Source: Deltaproteobacteria bacterium HGW-Deltaproteobacteria-13 (lineage in GTDB: Bacteria > Desulfobacterota > Syntrophia > Syntrophales > Smithellaceae). Taken from it: a DNA stretch of 64,000 nucleotides. This document shows positions 46,785 to 55,966 of the stretch, in pieces. Below the pieces are notes generated by a model that had not been told where the DNA came from, made no database searches, and saw only the letters and a program-made list of their open reading frames with translations. How positions within the stretch are numbered: the first letter of the stretch is position 1; each line of letters begins with the position of its first letter. Position numbers and translations under genes: made by a program. The stretch covers positions 471,902 through 535,901 of the forward strand of contig PHBJ01000005.1 of the NCBI GenBank assembly GCA_002840555.1. The letters run 5' to 3'.

Positions 46785-47852
46785 TTATTCATCTGCGAAT
46801 TTCAGTCTCGATCTTAGAGTTGAAACTTTATTCCAATTTACTTTTCCATCATGACATAATCGACCAGCAACAATTCCGGAATGAATACCAAAACTATTGG
46901 CGAATTCAATAATTCCTTGGAATGATAATGGTTTTTTTAAAAAATCTGTGTAACTCTTTTCCGGGATTAATTCATCACTAGCAAATCTGTCTGCTTCATT
47001 TTCTTTTTCTTTAGCCGTAACTAAATCTCGATCATCATACTCAATAAATTTTTCTTTCTTTCCATGTAATATCAAATGTCCGATTTCATGGTACAAGGTG
47101 AACCAAAAAATATCTGCCCAAGCATTATAAATACTTAGTTGAATAAGAGGATTATTATTAATCCATCTCACAGCACCGCTAACACCAATGCCGGGGAAAT
47201 GGGGTATGTAAACTAAATAGACTCCACACGTATTTAAAATATCTCTTATTTCCTTCGAATATTCTTCGGGATTCTTTACAGACAATAATTTAATTTTGGG
47301 TAATGACTGTTTTAATTTTTTGTCTGAGTATTCTGGAAGAGTAACCTTTTTCGATTCTATTTCGCCACATCTTAACCATGCTGCTATGCCGTCTTTTTTA
47401 ACTTCTACGCCATTTTTTTTGCGATAAACAACTGGCTCGGTATTCTCAATATATGATAAGGAATTAACACCAAAAAATCGCCAAAGATTTTCAACCTTAT
47501 TCTCATTACTGGATGTTTGCGGGACATATCCTCTTTTAGCCAATTCGTTGTAAAAGAATTTAGGTACCAAACTTATCTCTTTTTTAACTAAAGACATGCG
47601 TTCTAAACGAGCATTTGTCTCTTGATAGTTTTTTTCAAGATTAATCCAAAAAGAGGCAGATCCTCCCAAGGCGTTTTCTAAAAGAAGTGCCGTTTCAACA
47701 GTAATAGAAGCCGATCCATTTATTATTTGGCTTAAATGTTTTTCAGATAATCCAGTTCTTGCACAAAGATTTTTTTGGGGCATTCCTTCCCGTTCCAAAG
47801 CTTTGGCAATGGTGTGTCCTGGATGTACTGCTTTATTTGGTATGTAAGCCAT
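46785..47852 (-). CDS. XRE/HigA-type antitoxin fused to ImmA/IrrE metallopeptidase
   Basis: A 355-residue protein. The N-terminal 90 residues are a HigA-like HTH (HPGHTIAKALEREGMPQKNL, then SGSASITVETALLLE-like repeats of the family). The C-terminal half is an ImmA/IrrE zincin with LYHEIGHLILHG (HExxH). It starts four bases after the HigB-like gene. It would repress its operon and neutralise the toxin, with the peptidase able to relieve that. Confidence 0.8.
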   Translation of the reverse strand: MAYIPNKAVHPGHTIAKALEREGMPQKNLCARTGLSEKHLSQIINGSASITVETALLLENALGGSASFWINLEKNYQETNARLERMSLVKKEISLVPKFFYNELAKRGYVPQTSSNENKVENLWRFFGVNSLSYIENTEPVVYRKKNGVEVKKDGIAAWLRCGEIESKKVTLPEYSDKKLKQSLPKIKLLSVKNPEEYSKEIRDILNTCGVYLVYIPHFPGIGVSGAVRWINNNPLIQLSIYNAWADIFWFTLYHEIGHLILHGKKEKFIEYDDRDLVTAKEKENEADRFASDELIPEKSYTDFLKKPLSFQGIIEFANSFGIHSGIVAGRLCHDGKVNWNKVSTLRSRLKFADE

Positions 47853-47855
47853 AGT

Positions 47856-48194
47856 TTAATCGTGATAATCTTTAAATATTTCTATTATTATAATTGATTT
47901 AATCGTTTTATAATTATCTATTCTAAATTCAGGATCTCCGTCATGATTAGGCCTGAAAATCACTCTATGTTTATCTGTGACATCTACTGCAAAATAGCCT
48001 TTATATTTACCTTTAAGCGGATGAGGGCGAAAGCTGCGTGGAACATCAAATAACGTATCGGCTGCAATTAATATATCTATTGTAGCTATAATATCTTTTG
48101 CAAAGTCAAAACCTTTCTTGTTAAATTTTCTACACAAAGCCTCATAGTTATTTAAAAGAGTTTCGTGTTTTAGATTATCGAAGTCTAGATTCAT
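47856..48194 (-). CDS. higB: RelE/HigB-type toxin
   Basis: A 112-residue protein with the HigB/RelE fold signature HPLKGKYKGYFAVDVTDKHRV then IIEIFKDYH. Such toxins are ribosome-dependent mRNA interferases. Toxin-first order ahead of the HTH/ImmA gene is the HigBA arrangement. Exact catalytic residues are not assigned. Confidence 0.75.
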   Translation of the reverse strand: MNLDFDNLKHETLLNNYEALCRKFNKKGFDFAKDIIATIDILIAADTLFDVPRSFRPHPLKGKYKGYFAVDVTDKHRVIFRPNHDGDPEFRIDNYKTIKSIIIIEIFKDYHD

Positions 48195-48360
48195 GATAGC
48201 ATGTATTTATAATATTGCAAGAAAATACTTTACCAACTTGGTAAATAAAATAATGGCCCTTTTGCCTTTAAGCAGCCGTCCTTAACCCTTTAATTCCACT
48301 CTGTTTAATAATTTCAATCTTCATGTGAAAGCGTTAAATGGTTGACCTTTTCTTCTATGC

Positions 48361-48448
48361 TCCGCCAATCTTTAAAATATAAACCAACTTTCGAACTTAA
48401 TCCTCAAAACGGATAGAACCACGTACTCTTGCTACTTTTTGTTTGAGG
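48361..48448 (-). pseudogene. Remnant of the 5' end of an Mrr-like gene
   Basis: This DNA aligns with 46,605-46,717, including CCAATCTTTAAAAT, TCCTCAAAA-GGATAG and CTTTTTGTTT-AGG, but with gaps and no open frame. It is a decayed relative of the neighbouring nuclease gene. Apart from this and the next remnant, 48,195-48,886 holds no gene that I can see. Confidence 0.6.
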
Positions 48449-48620
48449 ATTGAAGACTTCTACTAAATATAAGTTTCTAATTCAACACTTATTTCTTTGT
48501 ATATTCACGATTTTAAATTATTTTAAGTTTATGCTTAGTCAAGAAGAATCGCAAGGATAGTTCAAAACAATGGATTAGCCTTGTTTTGATGCATAGAACC
48601 TCTCTCTCGTTAGTTCAAAC

Positions 48621-48683
48621 CAAATTATAGCTGAGTTGAAGCAATGGCAAGCATTGAAGCAAGGTTTCAGTCTTGCTGTTTGA
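48621..48683 (+). pseudogene. Third remnant of a serine recombinase 3' end
   Basis: Twenty-one codons QIIAELKQWQALKQGFSLAV and stop match the recombinase C-terminus QIIIELKHWQELRESFWLTA. No upstream coding. Confidence 0.7.
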
Positions 48684-48886
48684 AAAAAGCAGTGGAAAGT
48701 TTTTTAACTTAGATGTTGTAAATCGGAATTACCTTGACGATTGGTGTCTAGCTATATGCAATTATTAGCTGATAATTATGTAACCTTTTCCTTTCAAGAA
48801 AAAAGAGGTTATGTTATTTTGATACTCAAAATATCGGGAAAAGCGAAGATCGTATACTAATTGTTATTTTATAAGGAGCTATTAAA

Positions 48887-49258
48887 ATGGAAAATTATAT
48901 TCCGCTTCTCTCTGGTTTAATCGGTGCTTTAATCGGAGCCACTGCATCAATAGCAACAATCATAGTCCAATCTCGATCACAAAATAAACGAGAAAGAATA
49001 AAAATGGCTGCTCAAATAGCAATGGAAGATGTAAAGATATCGATGGAAATTGCATTTAAATCTGGGAAACGAACAGCGATTCCAGCCCCAACTGTTTACT
49101 TGCATTATCATATGAAGCTCATGGAATTGCTAGAGAACAACAATCTTGATTCAGTTACACTTCGTCTTCTTACTGAAGAAAACAGGAAAATAATAGACTC
49201 TTTAAAATTACTCAACAGTGAACGAGAAGAACAATTACGGGTTCAGAAAGATCAGTGA
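48887..49258 (+). CDS. Small single-span membrane protein
   Basis: A 123-residue protein with one N-terminal hydrophobic segment (LIGALIGATASIATIIVQS) and a charged cytoplasmic helical tail. AAGGAG precedes the ATG. No family recognised. It lies upstream of the Swt1/HEPN-like gene on the same strand and may act with it. Confidence 0.55.
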   Translation: MENYIPLLSGLIGALIGATASIATIIVQSRSQNKRERIKMAAQIAMEDVKISMEIAFKSGKRTAIPAPTVYLHYHMKLMELLENNNLDSVTLRLLTEENRKIIDSLKLLNSEREEQLRVQKDQ

Positions 49259-49375
49259 ATAATAATTTTCAAATAACTTTCCAAATCAACCGTCCACCGC
49301 GCCGGTTGATTTTTTTAGTGGATCACAATAAATGAAAGTATCTTGTCTTTAGTTTTTATCACTTGGTGATACGAT

Positions 49376-51205
49376 ATGATAATTGACTTAAAAAACCGTT
49401 CACTGTTGCACAATTTTGATTTCGACAGTAACGCAATAGGAACAATTCGATGTGAGTCAGTGAGCTACAACAATCAATCAACATTGGCCAAAATGCTCGA
49501 ATTACCAAAAGTGAGTAGTTTAGAGTTTACCAGGCAATTGCTGCGTTTGCTCTGCAAAAAGATAGTGGCATTTAGCGGTCAAGAAGATTCGAATGTCCAT
49601 GGAGATTGTTTAACCGATGGAGAAATCAATCTGATTACAGATGAAGAGATTGAGACCTTTTCTCTGAAATTCATCACTTACAACGGATGGCTTTTTGAAT
49701 CCTATAAAGACGGTGAACGGCAGGTTCGACCTAACGAGAAGGGAGAAACGATTGTCTCCTTTACGCCCAAAATCATCGACCTTCCTAAGGAAGAAGCAGA
49801 GAGTAGCAACGACTATTTGTTTCGCCTTTTTCGTCACTTCTTCAAACGGGAGAGTGCACAACTGAAAATAACAACGAATAAAACAAAACATCAATTAACC
49901 CAAGGCCTCTTTGGGGATGCTAACCGATACCTCACAGAGAACTCCGCAATATCTACCATGGAACGAATTATAAAGCGCGAGCAAGAGCTAATGCAAATAA
50001 ATGATCCACTCAGAGATACGATAAATCATGTGGACTTAGTAAATAAATATATTACTTCGCAATACCAACATGAGCAAGACCTGATGTGGAAAGCTACCAG
50101 CCAGGCCGAAGAGGCTAGACGCCAGCTTGAGGAAGTCACACAAAGTTTAATATTGTCAGAAGCAATCTACCACAACGAAAGTTTGGCAAGGGATATTGCT
50201 CTAAGGGCAGCCCAGATGGAGGCCATATCGGCTGCCAAGATCGTAAATGATATGCAAAAACAACAGTTGGAAACTCGTGAGTTGATAAAACGCCACGAAA
50301 TGATGTTCCGGCTTCCTCAGACGTTTGAGATAGATCATCTCCTTAATAGTTATGAAAGTGGTGTAGTTGTCAAGTTCGCCCAACAGCATGGAGTTCCCAT
50401 GCTTGATATACAAAGAACCCTTGAAACGATCACAACTCCTTGGCTGCATAGAGTAGAAGCTGAGCGGTCTGTTTCAGCCATCCTTGAATTGTATGGTATC
50501 GGGAATGCTCTCAAGACAGTAAATGGATTTGATCCTGAATTTACCGTGGCTCTTCGTTATGATCTTGGTGACTGGAGAGACAAAATCACTTTCCCTGAAG
50601 CTGTTTTCATCGATCCCGTTGCTCGGAATGATTTCTATATAGATCGTGGTTTTAACTCGGCACTCACTGATTTCCCAGAAGCAGCTTTTCATGCGGGTCT
50701 CGACATTGCTGGTCTTAATGACGCGTCTCTAGATTTGGAATTATTCGGGATAGTTAAGTTGCGGTCGGCTAATCCAGAAGAAGAGGCTGGCCTTCAAAGA
50801 ACAAACAAGTGCCATGATCTTTTACAGAGGTTTGAAAGGTTGCTGCGTAAATTCATTGACGAGAAAATGACTACCCAATACGGCCTTGATTGGCCGAAGA
50901 AGAGACTTGCACCAAAGATTTATGAGGAGTGGAAATTCAAGAAAGAAAAAGCTGAAAAAAACGGAGAAATTTTAGATTACATTGAAGTAGCTGATTTCAC
51001 CGACTATGAGACGATTATTTGCAAGAAAGATCATTGGCGAGAAGTCTTTCAAGGAAGTTTCAAGAGAATGGAAAGTGTCCGTGAGTCACTACAGCGTCTT
51101 CAACCAATCCGTATAGCTTCCATGCATGCTCGGATTGTCACTAAAGAAGACGAGCTATATCTTATTGCGGAAATCATACGATTGCGAAGTGCAATGAAAA
51201 CTTGA
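49376..51205 (+). CDS. Large protein with C-terminal Swt1/HEPN-like domain
   Basis: A 609-residue protein. The N-terminal 190 residues are unidentified, residues 195-310 are coiled-coil-like (EEARRQLEEVTQSL), and residues 445-609 resemble the Swt1-type HEPN domain (RLLRKFIDEKM, YGLDWPKKRLA, then LQPIRIASMHARI with R-x4-H near the end). Genes of this type often accompany defence islands. A phage-induced RNase role is an inference. Confidence 0.55.
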   Translation: MIIDLKNRSLLHNFDFDSNAIGTIRCESVSYNNQSTLAKMLELPKVSSLEFTRQLLRLLCKKIVAFSGQEDSNVHGDCLTDGEINLITDEEIETFSLKFITYNGWLFESYKDGERQVRPNEKGETIVSFTPKIIDLPKEEAESSNDYLFRLFRHFFKRESAQLKITTNKTKHQLTQGLFGDANRYLTENSAISTMERIIKREQELMQINDPLRDTINHVDLVNKYITSQYQHEQDLMWKATSQAEEARRQLEEVTQSLILSEAIYHNESLARDIALRAAQMEAISAAKIVNDMQKQQLETRELIKRHEMMFRLPQTFEIDHLLNSYESGVVVKFAQQHGVPMLDIQRTLETITTPWLHRVEAERSVSAILELYGIGNALKTVNGFDPEFTVALRYDLGDWRDKITFPEAVFIDPVARNDFYIDRGFNSALTDFPEAAFHAGLDIAGLNDASLDLELFGIVKLRSANPEEEAGLQRTNKCHDLLQRFERLLRKFIDEKMTTQYGLDWPKKRLAPKIYEEWKFKKEKAEKNGEILDYIEVADFTDYETIICKKDHWREVFQGSFKRMESVRESLQRLQPIRIASMHARIVTKEDELYLIAEIIRLRSAMKT

Positions 51206-51497
51206 TATAAATTTCCACACGCTCTTGAACGCTGACGCTGCACAGGCCAAGCGCAACAACATTACTTTCTTTTGATCCGCAATACACAGTATATATAAAT
51301 GTCCTCAACTGAAACTTTATAGCTATAGCAAGTAAGCACTTTCCTCTGAAGTGATTAAAAATCGCAAATAATAATGCTTGATTTCGGCGTGCACTTTGGA
51401 CAAGTTATGGCTGATATAATCAATGTTCGTTTTATCTAACAGCAGTGTTAATGAAAATGACAAAGAGTAATGGAATAAAAGCCGAAAGGAGTAAACT

Positions 51498-51704
51498 ATG
51501 AGTGATTGGTCTCAGCTTTCTTTACAAGATTATGAATTGAATTACATCTTAAAAAAAATTAACAAGAAAGAATCAGAAGCAAACCGACAAATTTTACGAA
51601 ATTGGGAGAAAAAATTTAAGGATACCAAGGGAGGTCAGGGAACAAAATCTTATACAAAAGAAGAATTTTACGATTATCTTAAAAGCAACAAAGTGGAATC
51701 ATAG
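51498..51704 (+). CDS. Small charged hypothetical protein
   Basis: A 68-residue, lysine-rich protein with AAAGGAG upstream. It has YELNYILKKINKKE near its start and resembles in length and pattern the small protein at 35,972. Function unknown. Confidence 0.5.
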   Translation: MSDWSQLSLQDYELNYILKKINKKESEANRQILRNWEKKFKDTKGGQGTKSYTKEEFYDYLKSNKVES

Positions 51705-51774
51705 TTGGACTAGTTTTTATAAATCCATTACTCTTTGTCAAATTGAAAAAACATTTTTTGTTGAGTGCTCGTAG

Positions 51775-52311
51775 TCACTCAGAAAACTCTGTATGCTTAT
51801 TAGCAACAAAACACTTAGGAAGCCAACACGGAACAATAATCGAATATTTTTTATAAGCATCTCCGAAATGATTATGGAGATACGGTTCTTCAAATTTTCC
51901 GATATAGATAACTGAAAAGCGAATGAAGACAAGCAGCCAAAAGAATGTAAACGAAGAACTGTACATCAACGTTTCTCCGAATAATACAAAGAAAAGCGAC
52001 CACATCATAGGATGGCGAACTTGGCTGAACGGTCCAGAGGTAACCAGCGCTTTTGGTTTGAAAAAAGGGATAACCGAACTTAAGCGATTGGTTGACATGA
52101 GTACTGAGCACCAAACAGCGATAATCAGTCCAATCCACATCAATACGACGCCTGATATTTCAAAGAAGTAAATTTTTCGTAATTCGATACCAAAATAAGG
52201 CTCTATCCTGCGGAAGAACAACGGGATGATATACAAAACATTAAAAGGTCCTATGAAAAAATATATCAAAGAATCTATTCCGCCCAATATTAAAGAAACA
52301 AATCTAGTCAT
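51775..52311 (-). CDS. ICMT/PEMT-like membrane methyltransferase
   Basis: A 178-residue polytopic membrane protein with four or five hydrophobic segments. The motif ALVTSGPFSQVRHPMMWS and the C-terminal EEPYLHNHFGDAYKKY segment are those of the isoprenylcysteine carboxyl methyltransferase/phospholipid methyltransferase superfamily (SAM-dependent). Substrate unknown; it is an unusual cargo gene. Confidence 0.75.
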   Translation of the reverse strand: MTRFVSLILGGIDSLIYFFIGPFNVLYIIPLFFRRIEPYFGIELRKIYFFEISGVVLMWIGLIIAVWCSVLMSTNRLSSVIPFFKPKALVTSGPFSQVRHPMMWSLFFVLFGETLMYSSSFTFFWLLVFIRFSVIYIGKFEEPYLHNHFGDAYKKYSIIVPCWLPKCFVANKHTEFSE

Positions 52312-52380
52312 TTTTCCGCTCCTTTTAAATCCTTCAGATTAATGGACAAATTGACATTCTTGCCTTAGTCTTAATTGGTA

Positions 52381-52402
52381 AGCGCCTCTTTACAAAGAGA
52401 CG
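52381..52402. repeat. Left palindromic site flanking recombinase three
   Basis: GCGCCTCTTT-AC-AAAGAGACGC is a 22-base near-palindrome centred on AC, the form of a serine-recombinase crossover site. Its right 16 bases recur inverted at 53,190-53,205. Confidence 0.65.
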
Positions 52403-52429
52403 CTGAAATAACGGTTAACCATCGACTAC

Positions 52430-53182
52430 ATGGAAAAAAAGAAACTTGTAGCGGCGTATTGCCGGGTAAGCACTCTTGAACAGAAAAAGAAAGGCTATGG
52501 AATTGACATTCAGAAACGGGATATTGAGAAATATGCGGAAAATCAGAGTTTACTTGTGGATTCCTTCTACCTGGACGAGGCTAAAAGCGGAGTGTCTGAA
52601 AGGCGTACGGCGCTCAATAAGCTTGTCAGAAACTGCAAAAGCGGCGAGGTCGGCACGATTATCGTCTCTTCGCTGGATCGTTTGTCCCGCGATCTTCGAT
52701 TCACGGAAAATTTGCTTCACGATTTGAATAAGGTAGGTGTAACGGTATTTATTGCCGATATGCCCAATTATGACGGTAATGACAGGAAGGATGTGCTAAT
52801 CAGACAAATTAAAGAAGCCATTGCTGAAGAAAACCGTAAAGAAATTATTGAAAGACTCAAGAAAGGTCGGGAAGAAAGAGCACGAAAGGGCTGTATTGCT
52901 GGCGGCACCCTGCCTTACGGATACATGAGACAAGGCAAAGAAATAAAGAAAAATCCGAAGGAAGTGGAAATTGTAAAAGCTATTTACTCATTGAGTAAGC
53001 AGCATAAAACAGACAGTGAAATAACCGACCGCCTTAACGGACGCGGCTATTACCGCCGGAACGGAAAACACTGGACACAACGGCAAGTGAGCGCCGTTTT
53101 AAGCAGAGAAAATCTTTATCGAAAAGGTATTGTTAAATACGGGGAAATAAGCGGAGAAAACGCTGATTTAATTATCATTTAG
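52430..53182 (+). CDS. Short serine recombinase (third in the island)
   Basis: A 250-residue protein: resolvase catalytic domain (AAYCRVSTLEQ with the Ser, then SSLDRLSRDLRF) and part of the Recombinase domain (TLPYGYMRQGKEIKKNP, WTQRQVSAVLSRENLY). It has no zinc ribbon and is shorter than typical large serine integrases. It is tightly bracketed by 16-base inverted repeats with a two-base palindrome centre, suggesting it inverts or moves the intervening segment. Confidence 0.8.
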   Translation: MEKKKLVAAYCRVSTLEQKKKGYGIDIQKRDIEKYAENQSLLVDSFYLDEAKSGVSERRTALNKLVRNCKSGEVGTIIVSSLDRLSRDLRFTENLLHDLNKVGVTVFIADMPNYDGNDRKDVLIRQIKEAIAEENRKEIIERLKKGREERARKGCIAGGTLPYGYMRQGKEIKKNPKEVEIVKAIYSLSKQHKTDSEITDRLNGRGYYRRNGKHWTQRQVSAVLSRENLYRKGIVKYGEISGENADLIII

Positions 53183-53189
53183 AGGTTTG

Positions 53190-53205
53190 GCGTCTCTTTG
53201 TAAAG
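53190..53205. repeat. Right inverted site flanking recombinase three
   Basis: GCGTCTCTTTGTAAAG is the exact reverse complement of 52,387-52,402. The outer arm has diverged. Confidence 0.65.
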
Positions 53206-53468
53206 CGGAACCGTAGTTTCTTTTTTCTATCAAAATGGGAGAAAAAATACAAGTTAAAATTTATAAAATATACCACTGCGAATTATCGCAATGATTTGTT
53301 AATTATAAAATATTTCTCTTTCAATCATTGAGAAATAATTTATTATTAAATAGAAAGAAAGACAGGAAGCAAGAAAGCATTTTAGCATTTTTCAGAGGAA
53401 AAATAATTTTCTTTGTCCTAACAAATTATATGTTGCACGTTTAAGATTATCTAGTGTTTTTTTAGTCA

Positions 53469-54416
53469 TTATTTTTCCTCCACCGAGTCCGGTTCCTCAT
53501 AAATTACTGAGTAGCCAACAACTGCTGCTTCTTCTGGCGTAAGCAATTCACGCAAATTTTTATAGAAATTATACAATTCTATATCCATCAATTTTACAAA
53601 TTCATCATCTGGCAAGATTCCCATATTGCTTTGTGTTCGTCGTTCTTTATTAATACGCTCATGTTCTTTTTGATAGTCAATAATTTTTTGAAGTTTTTCA
53701 TAAGGCACAATAGAAAAAAGCTCTTTTTCTGATGTTATATCTTTATCTATACTTAATTCTCCAAATGCTTCTGATTGCGGCCAATACAACCCTTCCACAT
53801 CATCATACGGGTGTGGTTTTTCCCGTAATTGCCACTTCGCAATACCTAACATAATTTGAAATTGTTCTTCCGTAAAATTTTTAAGAAGGAATTCATGAAA
53901 CCTTTTTTCTATTTCCCATCCGGCTACAGAAAATGTTCCGTAGCTGGCATTTCTTTGCTCAAGATTGTAAGTTGCTAATGTCATTGTTGCTCGAAAACGT
54001 TTTAATTGTTCAACAATGGAAGGAGTCAAATTAAACGACTCAATAATATCCTGCATATCTCGATCTACACCATTGATATAATCGGGATCAATGCTTTGTG
54101 CTTCTTTGATTATTTCTTCGTTGGATTTTTTATCAAGCTCCTCAAACAATTGCTTAGCTTCTTCTTCAGCTTTTTCTCTACTGGTTCTTAAAATACTGAA
54201 TGTAGGAGAAATCTTTTCGTTATTTATATCTGTTGATACGGCCATTTGTCTTGGTATCGGTGTAGAAAGTTTAATGGTGTCAATAGGATTGCCTGCTAAC
54301 CAATTTATTTGAGCAAATACCCCTCTTTTCCCGGATTGCAATATGCCTCGGTGATACCAGCCAATCAAAGCAATTAATATAATTAATGATAGGAGTATTA
54401 TTTTATATTTTTTCAT
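53469..54416 (-). CDS. Membrane-anchored hypothetical protein
   Basis: A 315-residue protein with an N-terminal hydrophobic anchor (KIILLSLIILIALIGWY) and a mostly helical periplasmic or cytoplasmic part rich in Glu and Lys. No family recognised. Confidence 0.55.
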   Translation of the reverse strand: MKKYKIILLSLIILIALIGWYHRGILQSGKRGVFAQINWLAGNPIDTIKLSTPIPRQMAVSTDINNEKISPTFSILRTSREKAEEEAKQLFEELDKKSNEEIIKEAQSIDPDYINGVDRDMQDIIESFNLTPSIVEQLKRFRATMTLATYNLEQRNASYGTFSVAGWEIEKRFHEFLLKNFTEEQFQIMLGIAKWQLREKPHPYDDVEGLYWPQSEAFGELSIDKDITSEKELFSIVPYEKLQKIIDYQKEHERINKERRTQSNMGILPDDEFVKLMDIELYNFYKNLRELLTPEEAAVVGYSVIYEEPDSVEEK

Positions 54417-54506
54417 AATTTCTGCAAAACAATCTGCCCTTGTCTGTGTTAGGGGTGCAACGTAATATTACACGGGCAATGGAGATGATTTTAATGACTT
54501 ATAATA

Positions 54507-55028
54507 TTATTGATTACATTTGGCCTTACAGTCTTTTTCAAGACCATCCTTACCATAAGTTCCATAAACCATTTTTGTCACCCAATAACCTTTTGCATCA
54601 GAGACAGTTGGCCCACCATTTTTTCCCGTTCGTAGTCCATGGTTTGTTTCCTGATGGCATGTCCCTCTTCGATTAGCGGGATTGCTTATATACTGCTTGA
54701 CATCACAAGCGCCTCCTTTTTTTGCGTTGTCATAGACGCATTTTACATTGGTGTTATTTTCATTTGAGGTCGTATTTGATAATTTCTTTCCTTCTTCACT
54801 TCGTCCTGTACGAGAATAGCATTTCTCAGTTCCGCTTGATTTTTTCTTCTCGCAATAATAAGTATGATGTGCCTCTTTTAAACCCCAAAGTGTTACCCAA
54901 TCTTTCTCTTCAAGGGGAAGGTAACGTGCATAAACTTCATATTTTTTTTCGCTGGCCTGTGCCGAAATAACAGCCATTATAGTGATAAAGAAACATGCGC
55001 ACATCATGGAAATAATGATTTTTTTCAT
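54507..55028 (-). CDS. Secreted hypothetical protein
   Basis: A 173-residue protein with a signal peptide (MKKIIISMMCACFFITIMAV, cleavage probably after AQA). The mature part has six or so Cys, suggesting disulfides, and a C-terminal CKAKCNQ. AGGAGG precedes the ATG. No family recognised. Confidence 0.6.
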   Translation of the reverse strand: MKKIIISMMCACFFITIMAVISAQASEKKYEVYARYLPLEEKDWVTLWGLKEAHHTYYCEKKKSSGTEKCYSRTGRSEEGKKLSNTTSNENNTNVKCVYDNAKKGGACDVKQYISNPANRRGTCHQETNHGLRTGKNGGPTVSDAKGYWVTKMVYGTYGKDGLEKDCKAKCNQ

Positions 55029-55140
55029 ATAACCTCCTTATAATGTATGCTATATTTTGACGTACTATAATTAAGTTATCATGGAAATTAAAATGTGACA
55101 AGAATCGATGAAATATCCTTGATTTAGCGCCCTTCACACA

Positions 55141-55437
55141 TTAAGGCGTTCTGCGACCCCAGGCCCAGTCTCCTCCCACCGCGACGAAAATCTCTCCATG
55201 AATGTTATTTCTTGTGAAGACAGCTTGTGTATCTGTGCATAGAGAATCCCGCACTGTAGCTGCACTCTGCCCTGTAAATTCGCCAGCGGTGGTCGTCGTC
55301 GGTAACATTATGGCTTTCCCGTTGTCTGGCGTGATTGTCTTCTTCAATCCTATGGCCTCGAATCCTTTGTAAACATTATCGTAATCGTCTGCGTCTCCAT
55401 TCTTGATATCAAACGATACGATTGCAAGATAACTCAT
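55141..55437 (-). CDS. Small unknown protein, last gene of the regulated operon
   Basis: A 98-residue soluble protein with alternating strands (YLAIVSFDIKNGD, IMLPTTTTAGEF, GEIFVAVGGDWAWG), a small ferredoxin-like fold reminiscent of Cas2-type proteins by shape only. GGAGG precedes the ATG. No function is known. Confidence 0.55.
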   Translation of the reverse strand: MSYLAIVSFDIKNGDADDYDNVYKGFEAIGLKKTITPDNGKAIMLPTTTTAGEFTGQSAATVRDSLCTDTQAVFTRNNIHGEIFVAVGGDWAWGRRTP

Positions 55438-55595
55438 GGTTTCCTCCTTTGCTAACTCAACATATTTGTATGGATCTTTTTAATTTTGTAAACATCAACA
55501 ATTTTGTCGACAATATTTTTTATCAGCCTTGTATTATCTGATCCAATTTCTGACTATCGATATTACTATAGAAAGAATTGGAGATAATAGTCTGA

Positions 55596-55901
55596 TTAAA
55601 ACTCAGGAAGATTGTCGAGATTGTCTATGGCCTTCCCGTTATCAACAGTTTTAATGTACTCAACTCCATTTATTTTAATAATGTAAACAGATTGACCCTT
55701 CTGCCATTTTCCGTCACTGCCCTTAAATATTGTTACAAATGTTGTACCTTTTTTAATTGCGTTAACTATGTCCATTCTTGTTTGTTCAAAAAAAGCACCT
55801 ATAGAATCACCATTGTCAGGATGTACTCTAACCTTATTAATGTGGGTGTGTCCTTCATTAAATTTAACCGCTGAAATTCCGTAATCAGCCCATTTGCTCA
55901 T
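55596..55901 (-). CDS. DUF3892 domain protein
   Basis: A 101-residue protein. The pattern WADYGISAVKFNEGHTHI, then ATGTTFVTIF-like and GVEYIKT strands, matches DUF3892. Function unknown. It is preceded by GGAGGG and belongs to the small-gene operon behind the promoter at 56,461-56,489. Confidence 0.65.
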   Translation of the reverse strand: MSKWADYGISAVKFNEGHTHINKVRVHPDNGDSIGAFFEQTRMDIVNAIKKGTTFVTIFKGSDGKWQKGQSVYIIKINGVEYIKTVDNGKAIDNLDNLPEF

Positions 55902-55966
55902 AATTCCCTCCTTTTGTTAATTAGATGATTAGTTTTTTTCTCATTCAATAATATGTGTATCCCACA

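Noticed and set aside
52376-52402. tRNA-like look of the sequence before the third recombinase
   Set aside because: It is only a palindrome; no cloverleaf, T-loop or anticodon arm can be formed.
55141-55437. Cas2 protein
   Set aside because: Only the small ferredoxin-like strand pattern is similar; there is no Cas1 or repeat array.
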